This document shows positions 8,811 through 18,135 of a stretch of 64,000 bases of DNA, piece after piece. The DNA is from Gammaproteobacteria bacterium (GTDB lineage: Bacteria; Pseudomonadota; Gammaproteobacteria; Tenderiales; Tenderiaceae). The stretch is taken from assembly GCA_016200485.1 (NCBI GenBank), contig JACQEP010000016.1, positions 1-64,000 of the forward strand, given 5' to 3'. Both the position numbers and the translations under genes were made by a program. Each line of letters begins with the position of its first letter. The first letter of the stretch is position 1. The notes beneath the pieces are model-generated. The model searched no databases and had not been told where the DNA came from. It worked only from the letters and a program-made list of their open reading frames with translations.

Positions 8811-9563
8811 TTAGAATTTGTAACCACGATGCAGGGCAACGATGCCGCCGCTGAGATTGAAAAATTCGCATTTTTCAAACCCCGCCTTTTCCATCATCGT
8901 TTTTAATTCCTGCTGCCCTGGATGCATGCGAATGGATTCGGCGAGATAACGATAACTCGCTTCATCGTCCGCAATAAGCTTCCCCATCAAAGGCAACAGC
9001 TTGAATGAATAGGCATCATAGATGGGCGCCAAGCCCGGCGCTACGGGTTTGGAAAATTCCAGCACCAGCAAGCGGCCGCCCGGCTTGAGCACGCGATAAA
9101 TCGAACGCAGTGCGGCATCCTTGTCGGTTACGTTGCGCAACCCAAAGGCAATGGTCACGCAATCGAAATTATCATCGGCAAACGGCAACGACTCGGCATT
9201 GGCCAACGTGTATTCAACATTACCAACCACGCCTTTATTCACCAATCGCGCCCGGCCACGACCTAACATTGCCGCATTGATATCAGAAGCCACCACCAGC
9301 CCGCGTGCGCCGACTCGCTCCGCCAACTGCAAGGCCAGATCACCGGTACCAGAAGCCAGATCCAGCGCATGCTGACCAGGACGCAAACCGGTCATTTCGA
9401 TAGCGAAGCGCTTCCACAAACGATGAACACCCAGCGACATGACGTCGTTCATGACATCATATTTGTCGGCGACGGAGTCGAACACCGCTCGCACCCGCTG
9501 TACCTTTTCTTCCAGCGGCACCTGCTCAAAACCGAAGTGCGTCGTTTTATGCTGCTCGCTCAT
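8811..9563 (-). CDS. ubiE: Ubiquinone/menaquinone C-methyltransferase UbiE
   Basis: A 250-residue class I SAM methyltransferase. The SAM motif [12 protein letters not shown] follows the UbiE signature [18 protein letters not shown], and a second signature ([20 protein letters not shown]) lies in the C-terminal half. It methylates C-2 of the demethoxybenzoquinol intermediate in ubiquinone synthesis and demethylmenaquinol in menaquinone synthesis. It overlaps the upstream DUF971 gene by four bases and is followed by ubiJ and ubiB in the same direction. Confidence 0.96.
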   Translation of the reverse strand: MSEQHKTTHFGFEQVPLEEKVQRVRAVFDSVADKYDVMNDVMSLGVHRLWKRFAIEMTGLRPGQHALDLASGTGDLALQLAERVGARGLVVASDINAAMLGRGRARLVNKGVVGNVEYTLANAESLPFADDNFDCVTIAFGLRNVTDKDAALRSIYRVLKPGGRLLVLEFSKPVAPGLAPIYDAYSFKLLPLMGKLIADDEASYRYLAESIRMHPGQQELKTMMEKAGFEKCEFFNLSGGIVALHRGYKF

Positions 9564-9946
9564 ATCCGTTCCTTGTCATGCGGTTGATGAAACGCGGAAT
9601 GATCATGCCCTGCCTCACGCAGCCGATTCAGATATTCCTGCCACAACTCCTGCTGATGTTTACCCAGGTTATACAGCGTATCCCAGGAGTAGAGCCCGGA
9701 GTTGTGGCCATCATCAAAATAAATTTTGACCGCGTAATTACCCACCGGCTCTATTGCAATGATATTGACGGCTTCCTTGCCGACCTGCAACACCTCTTGC
9801 CCAGCACCATGACCACGCACCTCGGCCGAAGGCGAAAAAACACGCAGATATTCGCAAGGCAATTTATAGATATTGCCATCATCAAAAACGACTTCCAGCA
9901 CATGCGATTTCTGGTGCAGACAAATATCGGTAGGACGTGGCGCCAT
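9560..9946 (-). CDS. DUF971 (gamma-butyrobetaine hydroxylase N-terminal-like) protein
   Basis: A 128-residue protein of the DUF971/GBBH-like N-terminal domain family: [31 protein letters not shown] early on, and [25 protein letters not shown] later. Related small domains contain metal-binding or Fe-S-carrier-associated proteins; no precise role can be given. It lies between hslU (14-bp gap) and ubiE (4-bp overlap), an arrangement found in other Gammaproteobacteria, so it is probably cotranscribed with both. Confidence 0.88.
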   Translation of the reverse strand: MAPRPTDICLHQKSHVLEVVFDDGNIYKLPCEYLRVFSPSAEVRGHGAGQEVLQVGKEAVNIIAIEPVGNYAVKIYFDDGHNSGLYSWDTLYNLGKHQQELWQEYLNRLREAGHDHSAFHQPHDKERI

Positions 9947-9960
9947 TATCGTTTCCTGAG

Positions 9961-11292
9961 CTAGAGAATGTAGCGACTCAAATCGTCATCGCTTGCCAAT
10001 TCGCTGAGATATTTATCCACATACGCGGCATCGATAACAAGCGTGGTTCCCGAACGATCGGGCGCCTCAAACGAAATCGTTTCCAGCAGCCGTTCCAACA
10101 CTGTATGCAAACGACGTGCGCCGATGTTTTCGGTGCGCTCGTTGACCTGCCAAGCCACTTCCGCCAAGCGGGCAATGCCGTCGGCGGCAAACTCAATCTT
10201 GACACCTTCCGTGGCCAACAAGGCAGCATATTGCTCGGTCAGTGATGCGTCGGGTTCGGTAAGGATTCGGACAAAATCGTCAACGGTCAATGCTTCCAGC
10301 TCCACACGAATCGGCAACCGGCCTTGCAACTCCGGCACCAGATCGGAAGGCTTGGACAAATGAAACGCCCCCGAGGCGATAAACAGGATGTGATCCGTAC
10401 GGACGATGCCATGCTTGGTAGTCACGGTGCAGCCTTCCACCAGCGGCAACAAATCACGCTGCACACCCTCACGCGACACATCTGCGCCGCTGAACTCACC
10501 GCGCTTGGCGATTTTGTCGATCTCGTCGATAAAGACTATGCCGTTCTGCTCGACATTTTGCAGTGCCTTGGCCTTGATTTCTTCTTCGTTCACCAGCTTA
10601 GCGGCTTCTTCATCCACCAGTAGTTTATATGCCTCATTTACCGGCAGCTTGCGACGCTGCATGCGGCCGCTACCTAAATTCTGAAACAGGCTTTGCAACT
10701 GCGAGCTCATATCTTCCATGCCGGGCGGCGCCATGATCTCCACGCCGGCCACGGGTGTACTCAATTCAATTTCGATGACCTTGCCGTCAAGTTCGCCCTC
10801 GCGCAATTTCTTGCGAAACATCTGCCGCGTCGACGATGAACGCTCTTCAGGTTCATTGGCGAAACCCACACCACGCGCCGGCGGCAGTAAAATATCGAGG
10901 ATTCGCTCTTCAGCCGCCTCTTCGGCGCGATATTGCACATCTTTCTTGGCCGACTCGCGCCGCATTTTGATGGACACATCGACCAGATCGCGAATGATCG
11001 ATTCGACATCACGACCGACATAACCGACTTCGGTAAACTTGGTCGCCTCGACTTTAATAAATGGCGCATTGGCCAATTTAGCCAGGCGACGCGCGATCTC
11101 GGTTTTACCGACACCGGTAGGACCGATCATCAGAATATTCTTGGGCGTAATCTCGTTGCGCAAACTGCCTTCCACCTGTGACCGGCGCCAGCGATTACGC
11201 AAGGCGATAGCCACCGCGCGCTTGGCTGCGCTTTGGCCTACGATGTGTTTATCCAGTTCCTGAACAATTTCTCTTGGAGTCATTGCCGACAT
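9961..11292 (-). CDS. hslU: ATP-dependent protease ATPase subunit HslU
   Basis: A 443-residue AAA+ unfoldase, the standard length. Walker A GPTGVGKT is at 57-64, Walker B is in [14 protein letters not shown], and the C-terminal tail DDDLSRYIL docks into HslV. The I-domain region (about 110-240) is present. It forms the HslUV (ClpYQ) complex, which degrades misfolded and regulatory proteins. The start at [10 protein letters not shown] matches the E. coli start. It follows hslV by about 23 bp on the same strand. Confidence 0.97.
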   Translation of the reverse strand: MSAMTPREIVQELDKHIVGQSAAKRAVAIALRNRWRRSQVEGSLRNEITPKNILMIGPTGVGKTEIARRLAKLANAPFIKVEATKFTEVGYVGRDVESIIRDLVDVSIKMRRESAKKDVQYRAEEAAEERILDILLPPARGVGFANEPEERSSSTRQMFRKKLREGELDGKVIEIELSTPVAGVEIMAPPGMEDMSSQLQSLFQNLGSGRMQRRKLPVNEAYKLLVDEEAAKLVNEEEIKAKALQNVEQNGIVFIDEIDKIAKRGEFSGADVSREGVQRDLLPLVEGCTVTTKHGIVRTDHILFIASGAFHLSKPSDLVPELQGRLPIRVELEALTVDDFVRILTEPDASLTEQYAALLATEGVKIEFAADGIARLAEVAWQVNERTENIGARRLHTVLERLLETISFEAPDRSGTTLVIDAAYVDKYLSELASDDDLSRYIL

Positions 11293-11315
11293 AATTCAAA
11301 ACCTTTCGTTGCGAC

Positions 11316-11861
11316 CTAACCCTTGGTCGCCAATTCTTCGATAACGATATTGTGGTTGGTATAAACGCAAATATCGGCCGCAATCGCCAGACTACGCTCA
11401 ACAATCGTGCGCGCGTCCAGTTCGGTATTTTGCATCAGCGCTTGCGCCGCCGCCTGGGCATAAGGGCCGCCGGAACCAATGGCCATGAAGTCATGTTCCG
11501 GTTCGATGACGTCGCCATTACCGGTGATGATCAATGAGGCACTGGCATCCGCCACCGCCAGCAATGCCTCCAGACGCCGCAGCATGCGATCCGTGCGCCA
11601 ATCTTTGGCCAGCTCGACCGCCGAGCGCACCAGATTACCGGAATGTTTTTCCAGCTTACCTTCAAATCGTTCAAACAGCGTGAAGGCGTCGGCCGTGCCT
11701 CCGGCGAATCCGGCGATCACGCGATCACCGTAGAGGCGACGCACCTTGCGGGCATTACCCTTCATCACCGTATTGCCCATCGACACCTGACCATCGCCGC
11801 CAATCACGACCTTGCCCGCCCGGCGCACCGCCAGGATCGTGGTCCCATGGAATTGCTCCAT
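11316..11861 (-). CDS. hslV: ATP-dependent protease peptidase subunit HslV
   Basis: 181 residues from the ATG at 11861, preceded by AAGGAG; the longer open frame upstream is not supported. The product begins [14 protein letters not shown], so the N-terminal catalytic Thr (TTILAVRR) would be exposed by removal of a six-residue propeptide. The beta-type proteasome fold signatures [20 protein letters not shown] and [11 protein letters not shown] are present. It is the dodecameric peptidase partner of HslU, encoded directly upstream of hslU. Confidence 0.96.
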   Translation of the reverse strand: MEQFHGTTILAVRRAGKVVIGGDGQVSMGNTVMKGNARKVRRLYGDRVIAGFAGGTADAFTLFERFEGKLEKHSGNLVRSAVELAKDWRTDRMLRRLEALLAVADASASLIITGNGDVIEPEHDFMAIGSGGPYAQAAAQALMQNTELDARTIVERSLAIAADICVYTNHNIVIEELATKG

Positions 11862-11901
11862 GCCAAAACTCCTTACCCGGAAACTAAAAAGAGAAAGCGG
11901 G

Positions 11902-13593
11902 TTATTGTACACCAACCCCTTGCTGGATATTCCCCTGTTCGGGACCGACCACCCGATTCCGTCCCCCATGCTTGGCGACATACATGCGCTGATCGGCTTG
12001 ATCGACCAACACCGACAGACCGATCACCGGCGGCAGTGCGGCAACACCGCAACTAAAGGTCGAGAAAAACGCTTGGTCTTGAGTATGATGCTCGATGGCG
12101 GCAAAGCACTGGCGTAATTGATCCATAACCTTAACCGCCGACTCAACCGGCGTATCGGGCATGATAACCGCAATTTCCTCGCCCCCATAACGGCCAACAA
12201 TATCGACTGACCGTAATCGCTCTTGCAGCAACCGCGCCAGGCTTTTAATCACTCGATCACCCATGGCGTGACCATAGGTATCATTCACATTTTTAAAATG
12301 ATCGATATCGATCATGGCAAAACTAAGGGGATGTCCGTGGCGTATACTTCGGCCCATTTCACTGCGCAGACGCTCCATCAAGGTACTGTGATTCAACAAG
12401 CCAGTAAGACTGTCGCGCACCATCAAGGCACGGATCATGCGGTAGCGCGCGGCACGTATTGACACCACCGTCATCATATCTTCATCGGTAATCGACTTGG
12501 TAAGAAAATCATCGCCACCAAGCCGCATCGCCTCCAATTGCAGATCACGATCCGTCTCTGCCGATAAAAACACAATCGGCACGCCCATATAGCCCGGTTG
12601 CTGCCGGATCACTTTAGTCAACTCCATGCCACTGCAATCGGGCATGTGCATATCCATCAAGATCAGCTCGGGGGAAAAATCGGTCAGCGCATCCATCACC
12701 GCCATCGAATCACTGACCACCCGCGTTTTCATTCCGACCCGCCGCAACAACAACGCATGATATTGCGCCTGCTCAGGGACATCATCAACCACCAACACCC
12801 GGAACGGGTCTTCAATCTTGCGCGGCGACATCAGCGCATCAATGGCATCCACCACCGCTTCTATCCGCAATGGCTTGGTGAAATACGCCTGACCTCCCGC
12901 ACGTACCGCAGACAAACGCGTCTTGAACTCGGCACTCGATGAGATAAAAATCACCGGCGGCAGATCGGGCATTATTTTCTGCAAATCCAACACCAATGTA
13001 ATACCTGCCACTTCACCTTCCGGCAACATAACATTGGCAATGATGAGCGCGGGCAGTTGCTCCTGCACCGCTGCGCGCAGGGCTTGCGTCGAAGCAAAGC
13101 CTTTTACCGTGTAGCCAAAGTGTTCGATTTGGAGGATCAGAGGTTCGCGCAACTCGTCATCATCATCGAGAAGATAGAGCAGACGATTCGGTGTCTTACC
13201 TGTCAATTCTTTTAGAGTTACAGGCTTACTCTCAGCGGCCGCCGAATCGGACTGCATCGACTGCGCCCGCGCAATCTCTTGCGCCACGGCAGCCAGTTGT
13301 TGCCGCAACAAATTGATATCGGCATGCGTCGGGGGCATATTTGTCAGGACGTGCGCCTTGAGTGCCTGCTCCAACTCCCGCGCCACCTGACTCAGGTTGG
13401 GAAGGCCATAGGTCGCCCCGGAGCCGGTAAAATTGTGCGCCAAGCGGTGGGCCGTCGCTAAATCCGTTGTTTTCTCGCTGTTCAACCAGCGCTGGAGCAT
13501 GTCTTGCAGTTCGGCCAGACGCTTCGGCAACTGCTCGACAAAATTGCGCCGCAACAGCGCCAGCTGGGCCTGAAATTCACCTTCCGTTGGCAA
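11902..13593 (-). CDS. Hpt-REC-REC-GGDEF diguanylate cyclase
   Basis: 563 residues. The domain order is an Hpt-like N-terminus (H53 in LAHNFTGSG), a first receiver (about 135-255), a second receiver (about 264-385), and a GGDEF domain (about 400-550). The second receiver has D269/D270 and phospho-acceptor D314 (LILMDMHMP). In the first receiver the acceptor Asp is replaced by Asn (N187, [10 protein letters not shown]) although K240 is kept. The cyclase motif is GGEEI at 470-474 with an intact I-site RSVD at 461-464. So it probably makes c-di-GMP, is controlled by phosphotransfer through receiver 2, and has product inhibition. No histidine kinase gene is adjacent. It could feed the c-di-GMP-gated polysaccharide operon at 27-33 kb, which is inference. 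Confidence 0.88.
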   Translation of the reverse strand: MPTEGEFQAQLALLRRNFVEQLPKRLAELQDMLQRWLNSEKTTDLATAHRLAHNFTGSGATYGLPNLSQVARELEQALKAHVLTNMPPTHADINLLRQQLAAVAQEIARAQSMQSDSAAAESKPVTLKELTGKTPNRLLYLLDDDDELREPLILQIEHFGYTVKGFASTQALRAAVQEQLPALIIANVMLPEGEVAGITLVLDLQKIMPDLPPVIFISSSAEFKTRLSAVRAGGQAYFTKPLRIEAVVDAIDALMSPRKIEDPFRVLVVDDVPEQAQYHALLLRRVGMKTRVVSDSMAVMDALTDFSPELILMDMHMPDCSGMELTKVIRQQPGYMGVPIVFLSAETDRDLQLEAMRLGGDDFLTKSITDEDMMTVVSIRAARYRMIRALMVRDSLTGLLNHSTLMERLRSEMGRSIRHGHPLSFAMIDIDHFKNVNDTYGHAMGDRVIKSLARLLQERLRSVDIVGRYGGEEIAVIMPDTPVESAVKVMDQLRQCFAAIEHHTQDQAFFSTFSCGVAALPPVIGLSVLVDQADQRMYVAKHGGRNRVVGPEQGNIQQGVGVQ

Positions 13594-13763
13594 GGGAAAT
13601 CCTCTCTAAAAACGATAAATTACGATACTAGACCTGGTTTGGATATCGACCTAAGGCCAGATCGCCATTACCCCTCAAGAATCTCTGATTTATGCCGTTT
13701 ATATATTTAAGGGTTTATCGTGGCCACGGCAGGCGATTTCAACTTTGAAATACGGTGTCGGCC

Positions 13764-14834
13764 ATGAAAATTGTCAGCAGCAGTATTCAACTCCATAACC
13801 AGCATCAGACCCAGGAAACCGAGATCGAGCGCGAACATTTGCGCGCCTGGATTGATCGCCCTGGCAACACCCCGAACCAACCAGCGCCCACAGCCACACG
13901 CATAACCAGCGCCAACGATCAGGTTACCTTGTCCGCCCAGGCACAGTCCATCCAGCCGGTAAAACAGCAAAGTGAACTCGACACCGAAGATGCGCATCAC
14001 GACCCCGTTGCCGATACCAAATTGCAAGCCCTGATTACCTTTGTCGAGCATGTCACCGGCAAACGTATCAAATTATTCGACCCTAGCGAATTACAGGACC
14101 CCAAAGACGCGCCTACACCTGAAATTCAAGACCCAAAACATGCACAGCCGCCGCGTCAGGGTTGGGGCGTGGAATATGATTATTATCATGCGCACACCGA
14201 AGAAGAGCAGATGCGGTTTCAAGCTGACGGCATAGTCAAAACCGCCGACGGCAAGGAAATCGGCATCGCACTCGAACTTAATCTCAGCCGTCGTTTTGTT
14301 GAAGAACAAAACATCAATCTCCGCGCCGGTGATGCCACGCGCAAACTAAAGGACCCACTGGTACTGAATTTCAATGGCAACGCTGCTGAACTGACCGAAC
14401 ACACATTTCGCTTCGATCTTGATACCGACGGCCGCGACGAACAAGTCGCCATCCTGACCCCCAACAGCGGTTATCTGGCGCTGGATAAAAATGGCGACGG
14501 CGCCATCAACAATGGCAGCGAACTCTTTGGCGCCCAATCCGGCAATGGCTTTGCCGACCTGGCCACCTATGACGAAGACGGCAACCACTGGATTGATGAA
14601 AACGACAGCATTTATCAGCACCTGCGCATCTGGAACCGTGATGCCTCAGGCAAAGACAGCCTGATCGCCCTCGGCCAACGCGGCGTGGGGGCTGTTTATC
14701 TGGGCAATATCCGCAGTCCCTTCAACCTCACCACCGCCAATAACACCCTGCTCGGCCAAGTCGCCAGCTCCGGGATGTTTCTCTATGAACACGGCGGCGC
14801 AGGCAGCGTGCAACAACTAAATCTGGTCGTGTAA
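13764..14834 (+). CDS. Conserved protein with EF-hand-like calcium-binding motifs
   Basis: About 356 residues from the ATG at 13764; a GTG nine bases upstream is also possible. The N-terminal half is polar and low in complexity. The C-terminal half has LDTDGRDEQVAIL, then LDKNGDGAINNGSELFG and DEDGNHWIDENDSIY, which are DxNxDG/DxDG loops of calcium-binding type. No signal peptide is obvious, so export (if any) would be unconventional. I recall similar proteins of unknown function in aquatic Gammaproteobacteria but cannot name a family. It is monocistronic and followed by a GC-rich palindrome. Confidence 0.75.
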   Translation: MKIVSSSIQLHNQHQTQETEIEREHLRAWIDRPGNTPNQPAPTATRITSANDQVTLSAQAQSIQPVKQQSELDTEDAHHDPVADTKLQALITFVEHVTGKRIKLFDPSELQDPKDAPTPEIQDPKHAQPPRQGWGVEYDYYHAHTEEEQMRFQADGIVKTADGKEIGIALELNLSRRFVEEQNINLRAGDATRKLKDPLVLNFNGNAAELTEHTFRFDLDTDGRDEQVAILTPNSGYLALDKNGDGAINNGSELFGAQSGNGFADLATYDEDGNHWIDENDSIYQHLRIWNRDASGKDSLIALGQRGVGAVYLGNIRSPFNLTTANNTLLGQVASSGMFLYEHGGAGSVQQLNLVV

Positions 14835-14856
14835 ACGTTAAAAACGTAAATCGCGC

Positions 14857-14878
14857 GGGGCACGGCGTGCCGTGCCCC
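14857..14878. terminator. GC-rich hairpin after the EF-hand-like gene
   Basis: GGGGCACGGC-GT-GCCGTGCCCC, a perfect 10-bp stem with a two-base centre. No T-run follows, so it is either a repeat of REP type or a weak terminator. It lies 23 bp after the stop at 14834. Confidence 0.5.
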
Positions 14879-14920
14879 TACATTGGCGACCCCAGTTAAG
14901 ATTCCCGATTAAAGGCAATT

Positions 14921-14949
14921 TTCAGCCTCAGCCCCAACCGGGGTATAAT
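14921..14949 (+). promoter_or_regulatory. Probable sat promoter
   Basis: A perfect -10 TATAAT (14944-14949) is preceded, with 17-bp spacing, by a weak -35 TTCAGC (14921-14926). Transcription would start at about 14956, giving a leader of about 37 nt containing TTAGGAGTCCC as ribosome-binding site before the ATG at 14993. Confidence 0.5.
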
Positions 14950-14992
14950 ACGTGCCTGTAAATCAAGACTGTTCACTTAGGAGTCCCTTTTC

Positions 14993-16210
14993 ATGTCGAA
15001 ATTAGTCAAACCCCACGGTGGCGGGGACCTGAAACCTTTGTTGCTCACTGGCCAGGCCCTGGCCAACGAGAAAAAGCGCGCCGCAACCTTGCCCCAGATC
15101 CACATCAGCTCGCGCGAAGTGGGCGACCTGATCATGCTCGGCATCGGCGGCTTCACGCCGCTGAACGGCTTCATGACCCGCGCCGACTGGGAAGGCGTTT
15201 GCGACGGCATGAAAATGGCCAATGGCCTGTTCTGGCCGATCCCGATCACGCTTTCTACCGGCAAAACCACTGCCGACGGCATCAAGACCGGCAGCGATGT
15301 TGCACTAGTGGACAGCGAAACCGGCGAAATCATAGCCACCATGACGGTGACCGAAAAATACAGCATCGACAAGGCACACGAATGCGCAATGGTGTTCAAA
15401 ACCACTGACAACGAACATCCCGGCGTGCAAATGGTGATGAATCAGGGCGAGGTGAATCTTGCGGGTCCGGTGAAGGTATTATCACAAGGGCGGTTCCCCA
15501 TCGACTTCGCCGATGTCTACATGACGCCCGCCGAAACACGCAAACTGTTTGAAGAAAAAGGCTGGAACAGCGTTGTTGCCTTCCAGACTCGTAACCCGCT
15601 GCATCGGTCACACGAATATCTGGTCAAAATCGCCATCGAGATCTGCGACGGCGTGATGATTCACTCGCTGCTCGGCAAATTGAAGGCGGGGGATATCCCC
15701 TCCGACGTGCGCGTCAAGGCGATCAATGCCCTGGTCGAAAATTATTTCGTCAAAGATACCGTCGTCCAATCCGGATATCCGCTCGACATGCGTTATGCCG
15801 GTCCGCGCGAAGCGTTGTTGCATGCATTATTCCGGCAGAACTACGGCTGCTCGCATCTGATCGTCGGCCGCGACCACGCCGGTGTCGGCGAATACTATGG
15901 CCCGTTCGATGCGCAACACATTTTCGACGAAATTCCGGCCGATGCGCTGGAAACCAAACCGCTGAAAATCGACTGGACCTTCCATTGCTACAAGTGCGGC
16001 GGCATGGCATCAAGCCGCACCTGCCCGCACAAACCGGAAGATCGTTTGTTACTCTCCGGCACCAAGCTGCGTAAAGCGTTATCCGAAGACCAACCGGTAC
16101 CGGCCGAATTTTCACGGCCCGAAGTATTGGCGATCCTGCGCGAGTACTATGCCGGTCTCGAGGCGCATGAGCGGGTTGAAGTAAAGCTCACAGGCCACTC
16201 AGCCAAATAA
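14993..16210 (+). CDS. sat: Sulfate adenylyltransferase (ATP sulfurylase)
   Basis: 405 residues of the monofunctional Sat (homo-oligomeric) type, not CysDN. Active-site motifs are [13 protein letters not shown] (nucleotide/sulfate binding) and [12 protein letters not shown], and a zinc-binding [15 protein letters not shown] lies near the C-terminus. The enzyme interconverts ATP plus sulfate and APS plus pyrophosphate. In sulfur oxidisers it runs in the ATP-forming direction on APS from sulfite oxidation; in other bacteria it serves sulfate activation. No aprAB or cys genes are adjacent, so direction is inferred only from the presence of phosphoribulokinase elsewhere in the window. It has its own promoter and a clear AGGAG site. 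Confidence 0.95.
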   Translation: MSKLVKPHGGGDLKPLLLTGQALANEKKRAATLPQIHISSREVGDLIMLGIGGFTPLNGFMTRADWEGVCDGMKMANGLFWPIPITLSTGKTTADGIKTGSDVALVDSETGEIIATMTVTEKYSIDKAHECAMVFKTTDNEHPGVQMVMNQGEVNLAGPVKVLSQGRFPIDFADVYMTPAETRKLFEEKGWNSVVAFQTRNPLHRSHEYLVKIAIEICDGVMIHSLLGKLKAGDIPSDVRVKAINALVENYFVKDTVVQSGYPLDMRYAGPREALLHALFRQNYGCSHLIVGRDHAGVGEYYGPFDAQHIFDEIPADALETKPLKIDWTFHCYKCGGMASSRTCPHKPEDRLLLSGTKLRKALSEDQPVPAEFSRPEVLAILREYYAGLEAHERVEVKLTGHSAK

Positions 16211-16230
16211 AAACGAAATTAAATCACCCC

Positions 16231-16296
16231 GCCGCAAGCGGACGGGGTACGCCAGGTGGGGCTTGCGGCACAGGGGCGATTCATGAATCGCCCCTG
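16231..16296. repeat. Inverted repeats between sat and the protease gene, including palindrome copy 2
   Basis: GCCGCAAGC (16231-16239) pairs with GCTTGCGGC (16261-16269). It is followed by the palindrome built on GGGGCGATTCA (16273-16294), extended here by CA/TG to 26 bp. The genes on either side converge, so these hairpins may serve both as transcript ends. Confidence 0.65.
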
Positions 16297-16309
16297 CCGT
16301 AAATAGCCC

Positions 16310-17713
16310 CTATTGAATCAACACAAACAACGCCTGATCACCGCGCCGAACATTGAGCAGGATTGCCTCGGCAGAAAGCTTCAGCGCCCGCTCCATTTCT
16401 TCGCGGCTGGTCACCCGCTGGCGATTCACTGTCACAATCAAATCATTTTGCCGCAACCCCGCTTGCCATGCGGGGCTGCCAGTCGCAACCTCAAGCAACA
16501 GCAAACCTCCGACCTGACTATTCAACTGCGAGGTTTCGGTAAGACTGCCAAACACCGCACCCTCAAAACGCCGGTTTAATCCGCGGCCTTCAAACCGCTC
16601 CTGTTTTGGCGCCTCAATTTTGGCCCGGATGCTACGCTTTTGACCCTCGCGCATGACCTGCAATTGAATTTCCGCGCCGGCACGTACCAGTCCGAGCGCA
16701 TTACGAAAATCCGCCGAATCTTTGAGCGGCCGATCATTGAAGGCCACCACAACGTCGCCGACTTTCAACCCCGCCTTGTCAGCGGCAGAACTTTCTTCCA
16801 CCCGTGAAATCACTACTCCCTGGCAACACGCAATGTTAAACGCTTTAGCCAACTCTGGTGTCAGGGTCTGCGCCCCTATTCCCAGTCGGCCACGGCGAAT
16901 CTCGCCGAATTCGATCAACTGATTCATCAATTCGCGCGCCATGTTGATCGGGATCGCAAAACCAATGCCGACGTTACCGCCACCCGGCGCGACGATAGCG
17001 GTATTGACCCCCACCAGCTCGCCACGCAGATTGACCAAGGCACCGCCGGAGTTACCCGGATTGATCGAGGCATCAGTCTGGATAAAATCTTCGTAGCCTT
17101 CGATGCCGAGACCGCTACGCCCCAACGCCGAGACAATACCGGAGGTCACCGTCTGTCCCAGACCAAAGGGATTACCGATGGCGACCACGAAATCGCCGAC
17201 GCGCAGGGTGTCGGAATTGGAAAGTGGCAGGGCACTGAGTTTTTCCGCCGGGATCTGGATCACTGCGACATCGGCTTCGGGATCGGCGCCGATCAGGGTG
17301 GCGGCAAACTCGCGGCCATCCGCCAGGGTCACCGTGATCTGCTGCGCCTTGTCGATGACATGATTATTGGTCAGCACATAACCATTGGCGGCATCGACGA
17401 TCACGCCCGACCCCAGACTCTGGTTGCGGCGTGTTTGTGGCCGCTGGTCCGGCACTCCAAAAAAACGGCGGAAGACGGGATCGCGCAGCAGCGGATTATC
17501 CGGGATGCTTACCTCGCTGGAAGTGGCAATATTGACGACGGCGGGCCGAATTTTTTCAATCATCGGCGCCAACGTGGGTAAGGGCTGCCCCTGGGCATCT
17601 TGTAATGGCACGACTGCAGTCGCCGTTCCCGCCACCAACATCGCTGCCACCCATCCGCACCGCAATAGCTGTCTCACGTCCTGAATCCTCACTTTAATTT
17701 TGAACCTCATCAT
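16310..17713 (-). CDS. Do-family periplasmic serine endoprotease (DegP/DegQ-like)
   Basis: 467 residues. The N-terminal hydrophobic segment (RQLLRCGWVAAMLVAGTATA) is a signal peptide. It is followed by a trypsin-like domain with the triad H118 (LTNNHVID), D148 (ADVAVIQ) and S222 (NPGNSGGAL), then two PDZ domains (about 285-375 and 395-467). It degrades and chaperones misfolded envelope proteins. The frame starts at 17713, but a GTG at 17677 (VRQLL...), with GAGG upstream, would give a more typical signal peptide. It is monocistronic and divergent from nrdJ. Confidence 0.92.
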   Translation of the reverse strand: MMRFKIKVRIQDVRQLLRCGWVAAMLVAGTATAVVPLQDAQGQPLPTLAPMIEKIRPAVVNIATSSEVSIPDNPLLRDPVFRRFFGVPDQRPQTRRNQSLGSGVIVDAANGYVLTNNHVIDKAQQITVTLADGREFAATLIGADPEADVAVIQIPAEKLSALPLSNSDTLRVGDFVVAIGNPFGLGQTVTSGIVSALGRSGLGIEGYEDFIQTDASINPGNSGGALVNLRGELVGVNTAIVAPGGGNVGIGFAIPINMARELMNQLIEFGEIRRGRLGIGAQTLTPELAKAFNIACCQGVVISRVEESSAADKAGLKVGDVVVAFNDRPLKDSADFRNALGLVRAGAEIQLQVMREGQKRSIRAKIEAPKQERFEGRGLNRRFEGAVFGSLTETSQLNSQVGGLLLLEVATGSPAWQAGLRQNDLIVTVNRQRVTSREEMERALKLSAEAILLNVRRGDQALFVLIQ

Positions 17714-17862
17714 AATCGATGCCAGTTAGTCTGAAAATCAGGCAGTTGGTTCCCATAGGAACAAACCGCGCCGAAAGCCGTCAAAGAATAGTCATCCACA
17801 GCTCAATCCCTGAATCAGGTCTCGCAAGCCACTGAACTCAGGTTATTTTTGTTAGCTGACCA

Positions 17863-17878
17863 ACACTATATGTAGTGT
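17863..17878. promoter_or_regulatory. NrdR box 1
   Basis: ACACTATATGTAGTGT matches the NrdR consensus (ACACWATATATWGTGT) closely and is nearly palindromic. NrdR is the ATP/dATP-sensing repressor of ribonucleotide reductase genes. It lies about 125 bp upstream of the -35. Confidence 0.7.
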
Positions 17879-17888
17879 TCATACATTT

Positions 17889-17897
17889 TTATCCACA
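17889..17897. promoter_or_regulatory. DnaA box upstream of nrdJ
   Basis: TTATCCACA is an exact match to the DnaA box consensus, 11 bp after NrdR box 1. A one-mismatch copy (TCATCCACA) lies at 17792-17800. DnaA control of reductase genes is known for E. coli nrdAB. Confidence 0.5.
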
Positions 17898-17987
17898 GGC
17901 TATCCAGAGCTTTTGCAATCCCCTTATGTCTTGTGTATTATATGTAACTTATTGAATCTCTGATATTAATTATTTTTACAAAAGTCG

Positions 17988-18016
17988 TTGACAATGCCGG
18001 CCCGAAAACCTAGATT
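17988..18016 (+). promoter_or_regulatory. Sigma70 promoter of nrdJ
   Basis: Consensus -35 TTGACA (17988-17993), a 17-bp spacer, and -10 TAGATT (18011-18016). The predicted start is at about 18023, directly before NrdR-like box 2. Confidence 0.7.
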
Positions 18017-18025
18017 TATAAGCAA

Positions 18026-18041
18026 CCACAATATATTGTGG
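18026..18041. promoter_or_regulatory. NrdR box 2 at the nrdJ transcription start
   Basis: CCACAATATATTGTGG is a perfect palindrome (18 bp with flanking A/T) that fits the NrdR core. Its place at the predicted transcription start suits repression. As RNA it would also form a small hairpin that shares two G residues with the next hairpin. Confidence 0.6.
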
Positions 18042-18092
18042 TCCCTGGATTTTCACGGGGGATCTGTAGTAAACCGAACCCAGGGACCTTTT
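18040..18092 (+). terminator. Attenuator-like hairpin in the nrdJ leader
   Basis: GGTCCCTGG (18040-18048) pairs perfectly with CCAGGGACC (18080-18088) and is followed by TTTT, across a 31-nt loop. It lies between the promoter and the start codon, where it could terminate transcription early or mask upstream sequence. No cobalamin riboswitch consensus is visible. Confidence 0.5.
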
Positions 18093-18135
18093 GGAAGCAC
18101 ACATCATTAACATGGACAGAGGGAGTAGTCGTCGC

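Larger units (their letters stand above)
17714..18135. other. Long regulatory intergenic region upstream of nrdJ
   Basis: About 420 bp between divergent genes and rich in signals: two NrdR-like palindromes, a perfect DnaA box (17889-17897) and a near-match TCATCCACA (17792-17800), a sigma70 promoter, and an attenuator-like hairpin. No gene is supported. The protease promoter should also lie at its left end, but I could not place it. Confidence 0.6.

Noticed and set aside
17940-18135. Cobalamin riboswitch in the nrdJ leader
   Set aside because: A B12-dependent enzyme made this likely, but the leader is short and I see no B12-box-like sequence, only the 18040-18088 stem.
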